From contig NC_035161.2 of NCBI RefSeq assembly GCF_001659605.2, positions 39,885,956 through 39,949,955 on the forward strand: a stretch of DNA of 64,000 nt, in the 5' to 3' direction. The translations under genes were made by a program, and so were the position numbers. The stretch is from Manihot esculenta. Lineage: Eukaryota; Streptophyta; Magnoliopsida; Malpighiales; Euphorbiaceae. The notes beneath the pieces were generated by a model. The model saw nothing but the letters and a program-made list of their open reading frames with translations. It ran no database searches and was not told the DNA's origin. Shown one piece after another: positions 25,713 to 36,875 of the stretch (positions within the stretch are counted from its first letter, which is position 1; every line of letters begins with the position of its first letter).

Positions 25713-25915
25713 CTGCAGAGCACATAACAACATTAATGTAGTAGCCTTATAATTCTCAAGATTCCACAACTAATTAGATTCAGCTACACAGATTTCGCAT
25801 TATTCAAAAAAACCCAAATGTCAAGTCATTGGAGAACGAACGGAGAGAGATGAAAGGAGCGACAAATAGCGGCAGCAGTGAGCAGGTGGACATAGGACTC
25901 TGAAAGATGGTATAC
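25713..25915 (-). other. PAP10: Probable 5' UTR intron of PAP10
   Basis: The minus strand reads CGCGCAG then GTATACC at 25916/25915 and ends CTCTGCAG before ACATTTC at 25712. Removing it joins a GC-rich leader to the coding exon and deletes the upstream in-frame ATG at 25725. Confidence 0.55.
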
Positions 25916-25989
25916 CTGCGCGGCGAAGAACGGCGAGATTTGGGAGTGTTGCCTTTTCAGTTTTCACCAGGCCCGTCTTCGTTATCTCA

Positions 25990-28238
25990 GTTCCCTTTTT
26001 TTTATTTTCTTCTCTTCTCTTCTTCCCCTCCAGAGCTAATGCTAGTGGGACCCGTTAGATATAACTGACGACGCGGCAGCCACAGTAGCGTTCTCTTTTC
26101 TTAATTATTTATTTATAGATTTCTGTAGTGTCAAAATGTTTACATTTTAAAATTTTAAGTTTTTTTTTTTTCTCTCAATTTTATTTTTATTTTATTTTTT
26201 AAATAAATATTAAAAATTACAAAAATAAAATATAAAATCTCTTCATTTTTATTCAAATGCTTCTGAATATGTAAATATGTAATTGACTCTCAAATTTATT
26301 CTTATTAGCTTCTTCATCCATTTTTAATAATAGAATTTAATATTATAATTTGATTTTAAAATTTTTAATTCTTTACAATTTTATTCTCAAATTTACAATT
26401 AGTTACAGTTGTAGAACATAATTTCACACTTTATTATAATTATTTAAAATGGATGAAATAAATTAAATGAGAATCAAAATCGTGGAACTAAAATATAAGT
26501 ATTCTACATTTCTAAATCTTAGAATTAGCTATAGTTGTAGAATATAATTCTACACTTTAGTATAATTATTTAAAATGGATAAAATAAATTAAATGTGTAA
26601 TAGAATTAAAATTGAAAAATCAATTAATATAAATTTTAAAATTTATATTAATTGTAGCATTTGGTATTCGACGCTACTGCATATATTGTCCTCAAAGCAA
26701 ATTAAAATAATTTCGAACAAACTAGGAATATACGATGTATTCGAGAATGTAAGGCCTAATTTTATCTTAATTGCAGGGCGGATGCAGCTGATTCAAGCAT
26801 TCGTTTCAAGTCGCCAAAATATAAAAGAGTTTATTTCAAGCATTCCTCTTGAGGCAGGCGGGAAAACTTTCTTAATTATTTAACTGGGTATGAGAACTCC
26901 TCCTTATAATTATAATAGAAATTCTTTTAAAATGGATTTTTTTAATATCGTTGATTTGGTAACATTCGTTGCTGATTTCAATAGCCAAATTAAGCTTTAA
27001 TTAATAAAAATTAATTTGAATAAATTTTAAAAGTAAATTTAATTGATGAAAAAAATTAAAATAAAATTAAAAGTAAAAAATTCGATAAACTGTGTCCATA
27101 AGATTTTTTCTTTTACTTTTTAATGAAATTTCTTTTATTTATTATCAAGCATTTTTTTAATATTTTATATATAATAAAAATTATGTATTCAGATTTTTTA
27201 ATTTAAGAATTAGACCAATTTTATATTAAATAAAAACTGGATATTCAAAATTTTAAATTTAATAATTTAATTAAATTTAAAAAAAAATTGTTAAAATTTA
27301 TTAAATTTTATTTTTTAATGGATGGAGCCAATCTTCATGCTAAAATTATTTTTAATAAAATATAAAATTAATTTTTTAAAAAATTAAAAATTTAAGAAGC
27401 CATAGCCACTCTTGCATCAATGTGGGTTTGCCCTATAAATTTTTAACCATTTCAATTCCTATTCTAAGTCTCTTTCTTCATGTTTGACTTTCACTCCGAT
27501 TTGGCATGCTTCTTCTCTTCTTTTGATATGGTCAATTGTGATATGGTCAATTTTGATATGGTTAATTTCAATTGTGATATAATTTGAAAAGGTCAATTTT
27601 ACGTCATCATTGTTATTGCCATTACTATCAATAATATGAGTTTTGTAATTTATGATTTCTCCAAGAAAATCTTATGTTCTTCAGTTGTTGCTGGAGAAAC
27701 TCATACTGTTCTTGAAGCTATTAACCGCACTTTCTACGCTGATTTACAAAAATTGATTATTCTCTTCTAAATACTGCGCTTAATGGCTTTGAATATTTTC
27801 TTTGGATATGAGCTCCACAGGAAAGACTATTTCTCTTATCAGATTTACTTTCAATTTTTTTTTTTTTTTTTTGCATATTCTGTATACAATTAATTACTTT
27901 GTGCATCTAAGTCCTAAATTGTCATCATGTAATTTATTACCTTTAAGTTGTTTTTTTTTTTTTTATATATAATTTTTCAGAGTTATCTCTCTATATTTAA
28001 TCAGCATATACCATTTCAAATATATTTTATATAATTTTCATTCTATAATTTTTATTTAATTTTTTAAATTATTTTAAAATTAATATTTTTATATTATAAT
28101 AATATTCACTATTACAATAGACAAATAACAGCCGCTTAAAAGGAGGCATTGCCTGATCCAATCCAATCTAACCAAACGGAGCCCAACTCGACCGGACAAT
28201 CGTCAAAGGCCGGTTACAGTTAGCTCGATAACTTTGAA
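25990..28238. other. Divergent intergenic region between PAP10 and the methyltransferase
   Basis: AT-rich. A roughly 120-bp segment is duplicated in tandem at about 26395-26480 and 26515-26600 (both contain AGTTGTAGAA-ATAATT and TTATTTAAAATGGAT blocks). T-rich tracts occur at 27858-27875 and 27950-27963. No coding region recognised; it must hold both promoters. Confidence 0.55.
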
Positions 28239-30217
28239 ATGGCGACCACCTGGGCGCTTCATCGTTGCTCTTGCTTAGCCTATCAACGCGCCACTTTTGC
28301 TGCTACTGTTATCTCAGGCACACCTCAGGGAATAACGGTGTCGATTCCAAGCGGTGGCGGCGGTTTTAGGGCATTGAAGTTTTTTCGTCTCGCCAAAAAT
28401 TACTGCTCCTCTCCTACCAGCACCGACACCGCAGTCGTGGTTGCAAATGATGACAAGTACGGTAACAAGCAGGTCATCAGTCTCACTCCTCGCCTTTACG
28501 ATTATATGCTCTCGAACGTTCGGGAGCCGGAGGTATTTTCTTATTGTACATTTCTTTCTTTATGGCTTCGGTTTATTCTTGCTTTTAAAAAAAAATCTGA
28601 CTCTTCTTATTTTAGATTTTGCGGCAACTGCGTGAGGAGACTGCTACTATGCGTGGCAGCCAGATGCAGGTAATAGACTAATGGCTCCAACAAAACCCCG
28701 TTGCTTCATTCTCTAGGTTCACAGAACGAATTGACGAGGCAATGCTATTTCAATAGGTATCTCCTGATCAGGCACAGCTGCTTGCGATGCTTGTGCAGAT
28801 ACTTGGTGCGCAACGTTGTATTGAAGTCGGTGTTTATACTGTACGCTTTCCCTCTGATATATTAGCAATTTGTTTACTTCATCATCTCCATGGATTGTGA
28901 GAAAGAGAGGTGCTTGATGAAATAATAGGTTACCGTGTTATAGTTCTAATTATTGTATTTCACCATTTCTTGTTCAGGGATACTCATCGTTGGCAGTTGC
29001 TTTGGTGCTACCGGAATCGGGTTGTTTGGTTGCCTGTGAAAGAGATGCCAATTCTCTGGATGTTGCAAGAAGGTACTATGAGAGAGCTGGTGTCTCACAC
29101 AAGGTAATGTATGATTTCATTCTCTGCAACTTGTTTGGAATTAAAGATTTCACAAGAATTCAATTCAATTCCTTTCTATCAATTTTCTTGGAAAACCTAC
29201 AAAATTTTCATTTTGAAAGGAACCAAAATCATGAATGATTTTCTAAGAATTCATTTGAATTATTTTCTTATAAAATGAATCATGTCAAAAGGAGGGTTAA
29301 TGTTGCCATTGGTATTTCTATATGGAGATTTGAAATCCATCAGCGCCTCCGGGGGGCATACTTTGTTTTAGTTCCCCTCTGTCGACACTGTATTTCGATA
29401 ATTCTTGAGTCCATTATGTGTATAAATTTTCACAAAATCTCTGGCTACGTGTTATCTACTTACAGTTATTCTAGTGATCACTTTAACTCTAACAAGGTTC
29501 TTTTGATTAGGTCAACGTGAAGCATGGAATTGCGGCAGACATTTTAAATTCTCTGATTCTGAATGGTGAAGCTTCCAGGTAGTGATAAAGTATGACACTT
29601 TTCTTCCTTCCGTTTCCTGGAGACGCTCAGTCAGATCTTCCTCGCATAATTTTCTGATATAATTCCTTCATATAGCTATGATTTTGCATTTGTTGATGCT
29701 GAGAAGAGAATGAATCAAGAGTATTTTGAATTATTGCTGCAGCTGGTAAGAATCATGTAATGGTACCATCTACATTCATTTTATTATTTACTTTCGTTTG
29801 TTTGCTGAATTTTCTTATTAGATTTTCTGTTTACAGCTTGTAAGAATGCTTATTCATCTCCTTGCAGGTGAGGGTTGGGGGTGTTATTGTAATCGATAAT
29901 GTCCTTTGGCATGGAAAAGTCGCAGATCCATTGGTAAATTATTGACAGTGATTTATAGAATTTGTCCTTTGGATCAATTTATGTGTAGCTTATCTTATTT
30001 TGAGCAGGTAAATGATGCTAAGACTATCAGTATCAGGAATTTCAATAAAACCATTATGGAGGACAAGCGTGTAAGCATCAGTATGGTATGTATGTGAAAT
30101 TTATGTATGGTTTTTCTGAAAATTTTCCCGCGATTTAGTTAGTGGTTCATAGCTGTAAACATTTGGGATATTTAGGTACCCATAGGAGATGGCATGACAA
30201 TCTGCTGGAAAAGATAA
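28239..30217 (+). CDS. SAM-dependent O-methyltransferase, caffeoyl-CoA OMT class
   Basis: Nine exons: 28239-28532, 28616-28669, 28757-28840, 28978-29103, 29511-29578, 29676-29745, 29868-29933, 30008-30085, 30176-30217; 882 nt, 293 residues. Residues 1-75 are Ser/Ala/Arg-rich and precede the catalytic domain, suggesting organelle targeting. The Rossmann core has SAM motif I EVGVYTGYS at 139-147, Asp216 in FAFVDAEK and DN at 242-243 after VRVGGVIVI, the residues that coordinate divalent metal in the PF01596 family. It resembles the Arabidopsis At3g62000 lineage, not lignin CCoAOMTs; the substrate is unknown. Intron 4 (29104-29510) carries an AATTCAATT-rich MITE-like insert. Start: first ATG after the leader. 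Confidence 0.9.
29125..29290. repeat. MITE-like AATTC-rich insert in methyltransferase intron 4
   Basis: Begins TTGTTTGGAATTAAAG, contains AGAATTCAATTCAATTCC and AAGAATTCATTTGAATT, and carries GGAACCAAAATC in the opposite sense. Same sequence style as the elements at 41757-42372, suggesting one family. Confidence 0.45.
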
Positions 30218-30915
30218 CATTTTACTGGTTTACCCCCACTTCCTGAGTCAGCAGCTGATTCTACATGCTTGGAGATTTTTTTTTTTCAAAAGATGCATAT
30301 TCAGGGTGCCCTGGAAAGGAATAGCGAGGTAATTTCTTGGTCTTCACCCAGCAATGCATTCTGCTTTACAACGTTTGAGTACTGAGATCTTGCAATGATG
30401 ATCAGATATGGGCATATGGCAGTAAAATTTGAAGGTCTCTGAAACTTAGCATGGAATCCTGAAATTGATGTGCAATCTGGGGATTTATGCTGCTCAAATT
30501 TGGTGTTGCCTACTCACAACCAAGGGTGATGATCATTGTACAATGGATTGTGATAATCAGATTTATCATTGACGTTTTATTGCCCAAGTTGGTTTTTGGT
30601 GCATTAGAAATTTGTTTCTTTCATTCATTATGCCTTAATTGGGTTCAACAATATGTTCGTCCCTTGTGTTGTGGTCTAAACTAGACAAGGTTACGACGCG
30701 TGGAAGAATATTCAGTTTAAGGGATGTTAAATTAGTCCAATGCGTCGACACAGTGTGACCAGACTTGTGCCAATGATTATGTGCACTCCTCGCTGGTATG
30801 CTAATGCTGGCAATGAATTAAGTTGGTAGGTGCCCCATAAGATAAATTAGAACGGAACAAAAGGAGTGATCAAATTACAAGAGGGATTCTTCGTCACTAG
30901 CGGAAGTCGCCATTG
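30218..30915. other. 3' flank of the methyltransferase gene
   Basis: No gene recognised. The first few hundred bases probably include the 3' UTR. Confidence 0.5.
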
Positions 30916-31587
30916 ATGAGCATCAGTTCCTCACGGACAACATCAAACATCAATCAAATTGTCCTCTCGCAGAAATCAAGGATTCCTTAGTAAATCTCTA
31001 TGTGCCAATTCCTCACAGGCAATATCGTTATCCTTCTCAAGCCAGTTTCTTCATTTTTTTCTTCCTTCTGAGTGTCCTCTATTCTCGGGGTCGATTCATC
31101 ATGGCGCAGATGATCAAGTTGGCTTTGTACTTGATGTTCCAGTCTGCTTCTGTTGTCCAGGAATTATCAATGCCCTTTTTGGCATGGAAGAGGTTACGTG
31201 CTGGATGACCCAAGTGTAGCAAATAACGCCAACGCTACCCTCTATATTACCTTGGCAATCTTCGGAGTCCTTGATGGCGTCGTCACTGTGACTACAGCCA
31301 CTGCCACTGCCACTGCTACCAGATTCTTGCCATTATTTATTGCCGGTGCTTTGCTCGGCATTGTTGCAGGCCTCCTTTGGGCTAGAGAGCGAGCTATAAT
31401 AAATCCTATTGTCCTCCATGCCGTAAGGGCGTCTATATCTGTGCTCTGAACTATTTTTCGACTTAGGTGGAGTCGTTGGTGGTTTAATTGGTGCCCTTAT
31501 TTTATTTGCAGGATGCAATTAAGCTTGTGTTATTAGAGATGATGGTAGGCACTCTACTGGGATTTCCAGAGCTTGAAACTCTTTAAA
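30916..31587 (+). pseudogene. Uncharacterised small membrane-protein gene, probably degenerate
   Basis: Coding-like signal occurs in two or more frames with stops between. From 30916 a Ser-rich start (MSISSSRTTSN) ends after 24 codons; the next frame continues with SKSLCANSSQ. The best part, 31182-31419, encodes DDPSVANNANATLYITLAIF and two hydrophobic segments (LFIAGALLGIVAGLLW), ending in INPIVLHA at a good donor (GCC/GTAAGG, 31420). An acceptor at 31511 keeps frame into DAIKLVLLEMM and a stop at 31587. The GALLGIVAGLLW...NPIVLHA stretch vaguely recalls the third motif of CPBP (CAAX-like) intramembrane proteases, but no intact EExxxR motif is seen. Either a frameshifted pseudogene or a gene whose 5' exons I could not resolve. 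The Copia element inserted about 100 bp downstream. Confidence 0.35.
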
Positions 31588-31690
31588 GATGCTCCTTATT
31601 GGCCCTGCAGCCTGGGTTGGCAACTACTTCTGTAACAGATGTTCAATTTCAGGGGTAAACTGAACAATGTCTTCTATTGGGGTGCAAAAG

Positions 31691-31986
31691 TATTAAAGAT
31701 AAAGACTAACTATAACAGTTTTATCTATTTGTAACTTGAGTTATAGCTGTATACTTATCTTGTATTTAGTTAGTGATAAGGGTTAGAGTTGTGATAAGGT
31801 TTTAGAGTCATGATAAGGTTAGAGTTGTGATAAGATTTAGAGTTATGATAAGGTTTATAGTTGGTTGAGATAATATTTGTTATTCATATAATCTGTATCA
31901 AACTCAACCACTGGTGTATACTATATAAATGTATTCTATACAGAAATACAAATACATAGAATTCTCAATATCATAAATCTTCTATA
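31691..31986 (+). repeat. 5' LTR of the Copia element
   Basis: Begins TATTAAAGATAAAG, ends AAATCTTCTATA. Contains five tandem GTGATAAGG-TTAGAGT-type units of about 18 bp at 31773-31864 and a TATA box (CTATATAAAT, 31921-31930), marking U3 and the R start. Confidence 0.95.
31922..31930 (+). promoter_or_regulatory. TATA box of the Copia 5' LTR
   Basis: TATATAAAT, about 60 bp before the LTR end; the same sequence recurs in the 3' LTR near 36477-36485. Confidence 0.6.
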
Positions 31987-31998
31987 TGGTATCAGAGC
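31987..31998 (+). other. Primer-binding site (tRNA-iMet)
   Basis: TGGTATCAGAGC immediately after the LTR, complementary to the 3' end of plant initiator tRNA-Met, standard for Copia elements. Confidence 0.9.
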
Positions 31999-32044
31999 CG
32001 CAATCTGCTCTCACGAGTTTTCTGATCCAATTTTCTTTTAATTA

Positions 32045-32608
32045 ATGGCTTCGTCATCCAATACCGTCATTCAATTAAATGCTCCAACGCATTTTCCAAT
32101 TAAACTTACTCCGGAGAATTTTCCTGTTTGGAGAAAACAGATCCAATCAACCTTAATTGGTCTTGATTTACTTGATTTTATTGATGGTTCACGGGTTGCA
32201 CCATCACAATTTCTTTCTGAAAAAGACAAAACAGCCAACCCAGCTTTCGCCTTATGGTTTCGACAAGATCAAATTTTGATCAGTGCTCTTTTAGGAAGTT
32301 GTTCCGATACTATTCAACCCTTGATTTCTTCAGCCAATACTGCCAAAGAAGCATGGGATCGGCTTCACCAGAGTTTTGCTAATGTTTCTCGTTCTAGAAT
32401 TCTGTCCTTAAAAACTAAATTAGCACAGAACTCTAAGGGAACCAAACCGATTGCTATTTTTCTCAATGAGATGAGGGCTATTGCAGATGAGCTTGCTCTT
32501 ACCCAGAATCCGGTGAGTGATGATGATTTAATTGTTTATATTATCACCCGATTGGGAGATGATTACAGTCCCATAGTTGCTGCGTTAAAAGTTCGTGAAC
32601 CCCAATAA
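32045..32608 (+). pseudogene. gag: Copia gag, N-terminal part (frameshifted)
   Basis: Opens with ATG and reads MASSSNTVIQLNAPTHFPIK, typical of retrotransposon gag (UBN2/DUF4219-type) N-termini, with NFPVWRKQIQSTL near residue 25. It stops after VREPQ at 32606-32608, where homologues continue. Continuity resumes in the +1 frame from about 32600 (FDLFEKLTDHE), so a one-base insertion or two-base deletion lies around the CCCC at 32600. Confidence 0.85.
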
Positions 32609-33485
32609 CCTTTTTGATCTCTTTGAAAAACTTACTGATCATGAACGATCCCTACAAGAAAAAGATTCCACAACTGTTTCAGCTACGTCACAAGTGATTG
32701 CTACTGTCAATTACACTCAACGTTCTGGAGGGCGTTCACACAATCAGAATGGCAATTATAATCGATCTCCACAAAACTCCAATTATTCTGGAAATCGACG
32801 TGGTGGTCGTGGTTCTTACTCTGGTGGTCGAGGTCGAGGTTCTTATCGACCTGATGTGGTATGTCAATTTTGTGAATATACTGGGCATACTACTGCTGAA
32901 TGTCGCAAATTGGCTCGCTTTCTTAAGGAGAATAATATGTCTTTGAAGACTGATACCTCGCATTCTTCAGCACCGATACCTGCAGTTAATGTTACTTCTT
33001 CTATGGCTGCTTCTTCTCCACAACAATGGTTGTTTGATAGCGGAGCTTCTCATCATGTTGTGTCGAATCCAGCTTCTTTGCAAAGCTATTCTGACTATGG
33101 AGGTCCTGAGGAAGTACAACTTGGTGATGGTAAAACGCTTGCTGTATCACATACTGGTTTTGTGCAAATTCCTACTTACTCTAAGAATTTATCATTGCCT
33201 AATGTGTTATGCGTGCCTAATCTGCGCAAGAATTTGGTCTCAATTGCTAAGTTGTGTCGCACTAATCATGTTTCTGTGGAATTTTTTCCATCTTATTTTG
33301 TTGTGAAGAATCTGTACACGGGGGCGTCTCTACTACGGGGAGAGAACATTGATGATATCTACTGTGCAAGTTTTTCCAGAGTTAATTCTCAACATTCTCA
33401 ACTGAATGTTACTACTCGGTGTCTGTCTTTGCTTCTGAATGGCATCACAAGCTTGGTCATCCCAACAATAAAGTCCTTTTGTTAG
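32595..33485 (+). pseudogene. gag-pro: Copia gag C-terminus, zinc knuckle and protease (shifted frame)
   Basis: This frame carries the gag C-terminus, a Gly/Arg-rich stretch, a CCHC zinc knuckle (CQFCEYTGHTTAEC) and the aspartic protease motif WLFDSGASHHV. It has no ATG of its own at its left edge and is a continuation of the gag frame. Near 33410-33420 the reading frame must shift back to reach the integrase region; after that this frame runs into unrelated residues and stops at 33485. Confidence 0.85.
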
Positions 33486-36265
33486 TACTTCGAAATATTG
33501 GTCTTCAGTCTATGTCTAAATATGTTTCTAGTTTTCATTGTACTTCCTGCTCTATGAGCAAGAGTCATAAATTACCGTTTTCTGAGAATTCTCTTGTTAG
33601 TAATAAGCCTTTGCAACTTGTTTATTCTGATGTTTGGGGTCCTACACAAAAATCTATTGATGGCTATGCATATTACGTTACATTTATTGATCACTATTCT
33701 AAGTATGTTTGGCTATATCCCATGAAGCAGAAATCTGATACTCATGATTTGTTTATCCACTTTCAGAAATTGGTTGAAAATTATTTTCACACTAGAATTG
33801 TTTATGTGTTCACTGATAATGGTGGGGAGTATCAAAAGCTTAAGAATCATTTTTTGTCTTGTGGTATTTCACATTATACAACACCTCCACATACGCCAGA
33901 GCATAATGGTACTGCTGAACGTCGTCATCGCTCAATAGTTGAAACAGGTCTTGCTATGTTACAATTTTCGTCTTTACCTTCTAATTATTGGTCTCATGCT
34001 TTTCAGGCTGCTGTTTATTTGCTCAATCGGTTGCCTTCGTCCGCTATTTCGTTTCAAACACCTTTCTCTAGATTGTTTGGTATGCCTCATAGTTTTAAGA
34101 GATTGAAATCTTTTGGTTGCCTTTGTTTTCCATGGCTAAGGCCATATAATAATTCTAAACTTCAGTGTCGTTCATTGCCTTGTATTTTTCTTGGATATTC
34201 TCCAACTCAATCTGCATACAAATGTTACGATCCAAAGGCTAATCGTTTGTATTTGTCTCGTTATGTTCAATTTGTTGAGCATATTTTTCCATCTGAAACT
34301 TGCACTAGTTCTCATCAATTTACAGATTATTTTCGAGATGCTTCTTGTACAGGTTCGGCACAACAACCAAATCCATCACCTGTTGCACCAACTGCAGTTG
34401 CTTCGGTTCCATTGGCAATTTCTATTCCAAGTGATTCTGATTTGTTGGTTTCAAGTACTGGTTCCGAATCTATTACAACATTATCAGCAGAATCTGATCA
34501 ATCTACCATGCCATTAATTAGTACTGAGACTCAACAAGTTGACCCTTTGATGACTGAATCTTCTACTACTGATTTAGATTTGCCACTACCGATTGTTTCA
34601 CAAGACTCAGTTCCAGCTCCTGTACAACGGCAGCAGCGACAAAGGAAGCCTAACTCAAAGTATTTTAATTCTTCTTTTGTTAATCTTACAACTAAATATC
34701 CTTTACCGGATACACTCGAGCCAAGAACAGTGAAACAAGCTCTGGCCAGTTCACTTTGGCGGCAGGCGATGGATTCAGAGTACAATGCTCTTTTGAAAAA
34801 TAAAACTTGGGAGCTGGTTCCGAGAGACAAACATCATCTTATTAGTTGCAAATGGGTGTTTCGGATTAAGCGTAAATCAGATGGTACTATTGATAAGTAT
34901 AAGGCACGTTTGGTTGCCAAAGGATTTCTTCAGGAACCTGGGCGTGATTATTTTGAGACATTTAGTCCGGTTACAATTCGGGTAGTTCTTACTCTTGCAA
35001 TTTCTAAAGGATGGCAGTTAAGGCAATTGAATGTAAATAATGCCTTTTTACATGGCACACTTTATGAAGATGTCTACATGCAGCAACCTCCAGGATATGT
35101 GCAACCTGAGTTTCCTGATTATATTTGCAAACTGAAGAAGTCTCTTTATGGTTTGAAACAGGCTCCACGAGCTTGGTATCTTGAACTTACTTCTTTTTTG
35201 CTCAAACTTGGTTTTCGCAAATCAAATGCTGATGCGTCCTTGTTTATTTTTTCCTCCAATGGGATTATTGCATATTTTCTAGTATATGTTGACGATATTG
35301 TACTTACAGGTAATAACAATCATTTTCTGCATACCTGTGTACAGAAGCTATCTGCTCAGTTCTCTGTCAAAGATTTGGGAATATTAAATCATTTTTTGGG
35401 GGTTGAAGTGATTTCTACAACTGCAGGATTATTTCTTTCGCAACATCGACATATTGCTGATTTGTTAGACCGATTTGATATGACTGGAGCTAAAGAGGTG
35501 AATACTCCTATGTCTACAGGAGACAAGCTCATCTTAAATGATGGTTCTAGTTCGACTGATTCCACCGTATATCGCCAAATTGTTGGATCTCTTCAATATT
35601 TGGCAATTACGCGTCCTGATGTTTCTTTTGCAGTGAATCGGCTGTCACAATTTATGCATGCACCGACGCAAACTCATCTTCAAGCACTGAAACGTGTTTT
35701 GCGATATCTTAAAGGAACCATACATTATGGCTTATTTCTCAATCGAAATTCCACTCATACTCTGTCTGCCTTCTCTGATTCTGATTGGGGTGGTGTCCTT
35801 GATAATGGGCGGTCTACAACAGCTTATGTTCTATATCTTGGTTCTAATATTATATCCTGGAAATCTAGTCGCCAAAAGACTGTCTCCCGATCTTCTACAG
35901 AGGCTGAGTACAAAGCCTTAGCCAATGCTGCAACAGAGGTATTTTGGGTTCAAAGTTTATTACAAGATTTGGGAGTACCAATATCACAACCACCAGTCCT
36001 TCATTGTGATAATCTTGGTGCGACTTACTTCTGCGCCAATCCAATCTATCATACTAGGATGAAGCATCTTGCACTGGATTACCATTTTGTTCGCGAGAAA
36101 ATTAATGCTGGACAGTTAAGGGTTCTTCACATAAGTTCAAAAGATCAAGTTGCTGATGTGCTTACAAAGGCTTTGGGAAGAACTCAGTTTTGTTACTTTA
36201 GAACCAAGATTGGAGTCTCCGATGGCGCCTCAATCTTGCGGGGGCGTATTAAAGATAAAGACTAA
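33419..36265 (+). pseudogene. pol: Copia pol: integrase, reverse transcriptase, RNase H (RT catalytic residue substituted)
   Basis: 948 codons open. A GAG-pre-integrase HHCC-type finger (HHKLGHPN...CTSCSMSK) is followed by an integrase core with D-D-E residues in [15 protein letters not shown] and GTAERRHRS. Reverse transcriptase starts near WELVPRDKH; motif [10 protein letters not shown] is intact, but motif A reads [11 protein letters not shown]: codon 35030-35032 is AAT (Asn) where Copia RTs have the metal-binding Asp. RNase H has [16 protein letters not shown] and HCDNLGA. The frame ends 19 nt inside the 3' LTR. It is open at the left only because of the upstream frameshift. Confidence 0.9.
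36236..36246 (+). other. Polypurine tract of the Copia element
   Basis: TTGCGGGGGCG abuts the 3' LTR, the expected plus-strand primer position. Confidence 0.65.
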
Positions 36266-36541
36266 CTATAACAGTTTTATCTATTTGTAACTTGAGTTAT
36301 AGCTGTATACTTATCTTGTATTTAGTTAGTGATAAGGGTTAAAGTTGTGATAAGGTTTAGAGTCATGATAAGGTTAGAGTTGTGATAAGATTTAGAGTTA
36401 TGATAAGGTTTATAGTTGGTTGAGATAATATTTGTTATTCATATAATCTGTATCAAACTCAACCACTGGTGTATACTATATAAATGTATTCTATACAGAA
36501 ATACAAATACATAGAATTCTCAATATCATAAATCTTCTATA
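36247..36541 (+). repeat. 3' LTR of the Copia element
   Basis: Matches the 5' LTR except one G-to-A change and loss of one T in the tandem-unit region near 36340-36356. Confidence 0.95.
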
Positions 36542-36875
36542 AAAAGTGTTATGATCCGTAGAAATCATACTTGAGTTTTGAAATTGATAAGCTTGATAAG
36601 CCTAAGATCCAGTGAGATCAAGAGATGTAGTTAAAGGGTTTGATTTATAGGGAAGGTAATGGATCTGATTGGATAAATAAGGGTTGAGAGTGAATCGGCT
36701 GGTTTTTTGAGTCTTTAAAACTTTGAGGTTCTTAGGGGAAGTTGAGAGTTTCTAGAGTCTTCTCGCATGATTGGTTCAGGGTGTTAATACCTTTACCATT
36801 TTCGGACGTTTTAACGGATTGTACTATCGAATGTTGTGGCAGAAGTGTTAGGTGGTAGAAGTGTTAGGTGGCTTC

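Larger units (their letters stand above)
31691..36541 (+). mobile_element. Ty1/Copia LTR retrotransposon, near-intact but defective
   Basis: 4,851 bp. LTRs at 31691-31986 and 36247-36541 differ by one substitution and a one-base indel. Target duplication AAAAG at 31686-31690 and 36542-36546. Primer-binding site at 31987-31998, polypurine tract just before 36247. Internal order is gag, zinc knuckle, protease, integrase, reverse transcriptase, RNase H, the Copia order. LTR termini are TA...TA instead of TG...CA. The polyprotein is broken by two frameshifts and the RT motif A Asp is replaced by Asn, so it probably cannot move by itself. Confidence 0.95.

Noticed and set aside
25663..25725. N-terminal extension of PAP10 (hydrophobic, starting at 25725)
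   Set aside because: A strong splice acceptor lies inside it and the shorter start gives a normal transit peptide.
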